Program-made: the position numbers and the translations under genes
Notes under the pieces: model-generated
What the model was told of the DNA's origin: nothing
The model's input: only the letters and a program-made list of their open reading frames with translations
Databases searched by the model: none
Shown: piece after piece, positions 59,946-64,000 of the stretch
Position numbering within the stretch: position 1 is the first letter of the stretch
Layout: every line of letters starts with the position of its first letter
Assembly: GCA_030704615.1 (NCBI GenBank)
Contig: CM060732.1
Location: 4,774,001-4,838,000 of the forward strand
Length of the DNA: 64,000 bases
From: Takakia lepidozioides
Taxonomy: Eukaryota; Streptophyta; Takakiopsida; Takakiales; Takakiaceae
Reading direction: 5' to 3'

Positions 59946-60640
59946 CGCCTAACAACAAGCTGTATGTCCCATCACATTTCACATGAGCTTGTTCTTCTTT
60001 GTACACCAATTTGACACATAGAATAGTACCTGTTATGTGCTACCTCTCTTTCTCAAAAAGATGCAGAGAGGAAAGGGAGATTGTCAATGCCTAATGTGAG
60101 GGTGGCCTGAAGACAATATCCATTTTCTGCTACAATGTCCGGGGGTATTCTCATCAGGCTGAGCCTGAAGCACTGACCCTCTCTGAACTTGTTTCCAGTC
60201 TGTGACATAGGAGAGGCCATCATGGATAACCTCAAGGGTTTACCCACCTCGGCACTAGACTGAAATCTAAACTCGGGGCAGGAAGCCTACCTTTGAACAA
60301 CAAACAGATGCAGTGAGGAAAGAGGGATTGCAATTGCCCGTTGTGTGGGCAACCTGAAGACACAGGGATAGCATTGTGGCCGTGCCCCCAATCTGGGCGG
60401 AACAAGAGCAAACCTTTGTGAGGGGCTCACTCCAATAGCAATATCCATCAACATGACTCGAATATTCATCAATGTGAGTAATACGAGCACTTATGTGATA
60501 CACTTGAGGGCTTAGTCCAGCTGAGATACTAACCCTCGTGGAGCCAGTTCTGGGAGCTCTTGCGAAGCAGCTCAGCCGCCATCGCCATCGTCCAGAGAAA
60601 ACAAGCACGAGTATTGTGCCGTGCTTAGGGCAGAGAGGCG
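59946..60640. mobile_element. Scrambled LINE 3' fragments
   Basis: Text of the LINE tail family (ATGCAGAGAGGAAAGGGAGA, GGCAACCTGAAGACA, CTAGACTGAAATCTAAACTC, CTTTGTGAGGGGCTCACTCC) occurs at 60060-60440 in mixed order, with the zinc-knuckle segment hit twice (near 60085 and 60330). No intact frame. Confidence 0.5.
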
Positions 60641-60975
60641 GTTAGCAAACCATCCCGTGATTTCATCCACTGGGATGAAATTTTGCACTTCATTAGAGTT
60701 ACATCCTCTTAGGTTTACATCCGTTAGGGTAACATCTAGGATGGATGTAATCCGTCATGGATGAAAAATTGCAGGCTACATCCTTAGTGGTAAAACTCAA
60801 GACAATAATTCATCCAGTTAGGGATTATACCTGGCATATTTTTCATCCGGTATGGATGAAATTCAAAACATATTCCATTAGGGATTAGAAAGAAGGTATT
60901 TCCAAACCAGGTAGGCTTAGGAAAAAAATTGTTAATCCCAAACAGATAATTGGAGAGAGGGAGAGAGGGGGGGCG
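60640..60975 (-). repeat. Dispersed hairpin-rich repeat, copy C (partial)
   Basis: It contains TTTCATCCACTGGGATGAAA near 60661, GGATGGATGTAATCCGTCATG near 60741-60760 and TTTTTCATCCGGTATGGATG near 60838. It ends in GGAGAGAGGGAGAGAGGGG at 60952-60971, the same order as in copy B. The downstream part seen in copies A and B is missing. Confidence 0.6.
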
Positions 60976-62220
60976 CCCACCATCCAACCCCTGGTATGGC
61001 AGTCCCTTATGGAGTGAGGGTGGTATGCACTCACCCCGTAAGGGAGTGCATACCAGACCCATTCTCATAAGGCTCTCCCTCTACAATGTAGTTCTATCCT
61101 TAGACTTGAATACCAAAAAGATAAAAGGTCTACATTCTCTCTGCCCTCAGATCACGAGTGAACATTGGCATAGCATAAATCAAACTTGGCAAGAACTTAA
61201 AACGGAAGTTGGGGGCTTAGGAAATAAGGTCTGCGTCACTGATAATGCTGCCTTGTCTGTACTTCTTAGTTCTTACGGATCAAAGTTCTTCAAAGCAGTC
61301 TAATCTAGGAAGATAGTAACAGAAACTGGATAAAGAACATGTATGGTAGTTTAGAGCAACTCTTACTTTGTGTAATTATGAAAAGAACATTATGAAGGCT
61401 AGCCTTGAGATCCTAGTAACGAATGAAGAAAGAAAGTAGGTGGGTCTCTTTTGAACATGTTCATGAAAGCTCATAGAACAAACTACCTTCGAAGAGAAAT
61501 ATCCATATCCACATCGGTACTTTTTATCAAGACAGATTTTGTTCAAAACAATAATATTTGTCACTGAGTTTATGTAGGCAACTATTTTTTGTAAGAATGT
61601 ATCTTTGAATATACGGTCGTTATCTATTATATCAAAATGCTAATGTCCACCGTAAACAATAAAACTTGGGCATGTGTATAACTTCAAATAATATGGAAAA
61701 ACAAAATGTTAATGCAGAGAGGCAGACAAAATAAACGATGTACTCCGGAACAAACATGCATTAAATAAAAGTCCACCAAGATTTTTCATGAAACCGTGGC
61801 ATTAAATAAAAGTCCAAACTATTTGAAATCTACACCAATTGCAAATAAAGATGAAAAAAGATATCATATAAATGTTAACAACATTCATAATCCAAATCCA
61901 AATCTGCTTGTTGTATCAAAATGAGCCACAATCATTACACCGGTCAAATTAATCTTGAAATGAAATATAGAGAAAAAAAAATACAGAAAAGGGAAAAGTA
62001 CAGAAAAATACAGAAATACAGAAAAGGGGTTCCACTCCCCCACACTTCGTGGGCATAGATAGAGGTAGCTGCATCAAACAATGAAATACAGAGATGTGAC
62101 ATACAAAGATGTAAGACCATGGGATGACCCCCCCCTTTATGTACCAATTGAACGTAGTTCTCAGAATTCGTCGCTAGTAGTGCGGAGCAACACGAAGCCC
62201 TAGTATTAAAATTATGAGGG
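60976..62220. other. No recognisable gene
   Basis: An imperfect inverted pair (GGTATGGCAGTCCCTTATGGAG against CTCACCCCGTAAGGGAGTGC-type text) lies at 60993-61055. The remainder is AT-rich with only short open frames. Confidence 0.4.
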
Positions 62221-62235
62221 ACTGCTGAAAAGTGG

Positions 62236-63050
62236 TGGGTAGCTTGGTGGTTGGATGCATCAACCATTAACATAGGGGTTCCAGGTTCAAACCATGGCCA
62301 TGGCACGATGGAAATTGTATATGTTCAAGGATTTGAATAAAGTACCATTAAATTTTTGTATCTCCAAGAAAATTCTAAGTCCCTCAAGCGGATCTCCGCT
62401 CCCCTACTCCCAATCGCTGCTCCCCTGTTCTCACATATGTACCGCTCCCCTGTGTTACCGCTCCCCTGTTATTACTGCCCGCTCCCTTGTGCTATTGCTC
62501 CCCTGTTATACTGCTTTGCTGCTCCAATTACTGGGGAGCAGAGGAGCGGGGAGCAATAACAGGGGAGCGGAGGAACGGGGAACAGAAGAGCGGGGCAGCA
62601 GGAACAGGGGAATGCCACAATGGGAACAAAAGAGCAAGAGCTGGAAAGGGGGGAGCCTGGGGGCGTGAAGCATACAAGAGGGAAGCCGGGTGGGAATTTG
62701 ACCACGGGCCCTCGAGGGGCCCTCCGGTTAGCTCCGGGGATCGTACCGGCAAGCCCCTCGAGGTTGGGTGGGAATTTGACCAGGGGCCCTCGAGGGGCCC
62801 TCCGGTTAGCTCCGGGGATCGTACCGGCAAGCCCCTCGAGGTTAGCTCCGGGGATCGTACCGGCAAGCCTCGCACGCGCGCATTAAACTCCCATCCTATG
62901 TCTCCCATCCTATATCTCATTAAACTCCCATCCTATGTCTCGTGTAAAACCAAAATAATCCCCCCAGGGTTTTAATTTTTTTCCCTCTAATAAGTCTAAA
63001 TAAAATTCATCCCAGGGCCACTGTCCCCTGTTCTCTGTATATATATATTA
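62236..63050 (+). mobile_element. SINE-like element with palindromic GCTCCCC body and TA tail
   Basis: An A box (TAGCTTGGTGG, 62240-62250) and a B box (GGTTCAAACC, 62284-62293) lie at tRNA-like spacing. The body at 62395-62600 is a large imperfect palindrome: repeated CGCTCCCCTGTT on the left, AACAGGGGAGCGG on the right. Then come tandem units of 78 bases (62688-62765, 62766-62843 and a part copy to about 62872) containing GCCCTCGAGGGGCC and TTAGCTCCGGGGATCGTACC. The end has GGGTTTTAATTTTTTTCCCT and a TA run at about 63038-63050. It parallels 12435-12960. No protein is encoded. Confidence 0.55.
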
Positions 63051-63275
63051 AAAAAAATTCCATAAATCTGCAAAAAACTTGAACAGTGTTCCATTCTCTT
63101 TCCAGATTAATTCAACATCCTACAGGCACTTGAAGAATCTCTGGACCTCATTCCTGTCAAAACGAGACAGGGCTCCATTACATGCAGGATCCATCACTCA
63201 TTCTTCCTCCTCCATAGACTGTCACCACATTACTTACATTGGAAATACAGGGACGAAAAAACATCCCACAAAGTT
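63051..63275. other. 3' flank of the OPR exon
   Basis: No feature visible; it presumably includes the OPR 3' UTR on the minus strand. Confidence 0.3.
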
Positions 63276-63759
<484 letters not shown>

Positions 63760-64000
63760 CTGTAAGAGTGAATAAAGCACAGCAAGTATCACTACACCTC
63801 AGCCATCATTCTAACTCCCCTACAAATATGCAAACCACAATTCACCTGAGAGGTGTGTCTCCCTTAAATGGCTTTTCATTCACTGAATACACCGTTATCT
63901 CCATTCTCTACCCCAACACCCTATGACAATGAGCGGTTGGGGTTCTGCCTAGAGATGATTGGTTCCAGACATCAAATAGAAACCTTGGGTTCTAAGTCTA

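Noticed and set aside
62236-62300. Possible tRNA gene
   Set aside because: Same reasoning as for 12451-12503: box spacing fits but no cloverleaf is evident.

Overview
This window reads as nuclear DNA of a land plant. It holds interrupted genes with GT-AG introns, plant-specific families (an LDL1-type histone demethylase, anthranilate synthase beta subunit, a DUF760 protein, a 12-oxophytodienoate reductase, a PLS/DYW-type PPR gene, a RING-CH protein) and a dense load of decayed transposons (Ty3/gypsy, CACTA, LINE, foldback elements, SINE-like elements). The repeat load and the style of the PPR triplets suggest a seed-free plant such as a fern or lycophyte, but that is inference. I saw no rRNA genes, no clear tRNA genes and no CRISPR arrays.

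Layout. 1-7.7 kb: retroelement debris, a long low-complexity/hairpin repeat (copy A), a tandem duplication, a candidate long-inverted-repeat DNA element and a decayed minus-strand ORF of an uncharacterised family. 7.86-11.45 kb: an apparently intact two-exon LSD1-like gene. 12.4-20.5 kb: a SINE-like/palindromic repeat, a Ty3/gypsy RT-RNase H relic running into a 96-bp minisatellite, then a retroelement with broken gag and no pol. 20.5-23.9 kb: no gene seen. 23.95-31.7 kb: a head-to-head gene pair, anthranilate synthase beta (minus) and a DUF760 protein (plus), with foldback MITEs in an intron of the latter. 33.1-36.5 kb: a minus-strand gypsy pol. 36.5-37.9 kb: duplicated F-box-like fragments. 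38.6-43.5 kb: a CACTA transposon with one recognisable end. 43.7-45.1 kb: an inverted copy B of the repeat at 0.6-2.8 kb. 45.1-47.8 kb: LINE 3' fragments. 48.1-50.0 kb: a truncated RING-CH gene. 50.9-55.5 kb: several tandem and inverted satellites. 55.5-59.9 kb: a broken PPR locus with a 2.1-kb inverted middle. 60-63 kb: more LINE, hairpin-repeat and SINE-like copies. 63.28 kb to the end: the 3' exon of an OPR gene with an in-frame stop.

The host genes do not form a pathway. Their roles are chromatin (LDL1), tryptophan synthesis (ASB), a plastid-type protein of unknown role (DUF760), oxylipin/old-yellow-enzyme chemistry (OPR) and organelle RNA processing (PPR). The least explained component is a dispersed repeat family built around a CATCC-N5-GGATG hairpin, seen at four loci, once as a 14-unit 96-bp array. 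The PPR locus records a clear sequence of duplication, shared frameshift and inversion.
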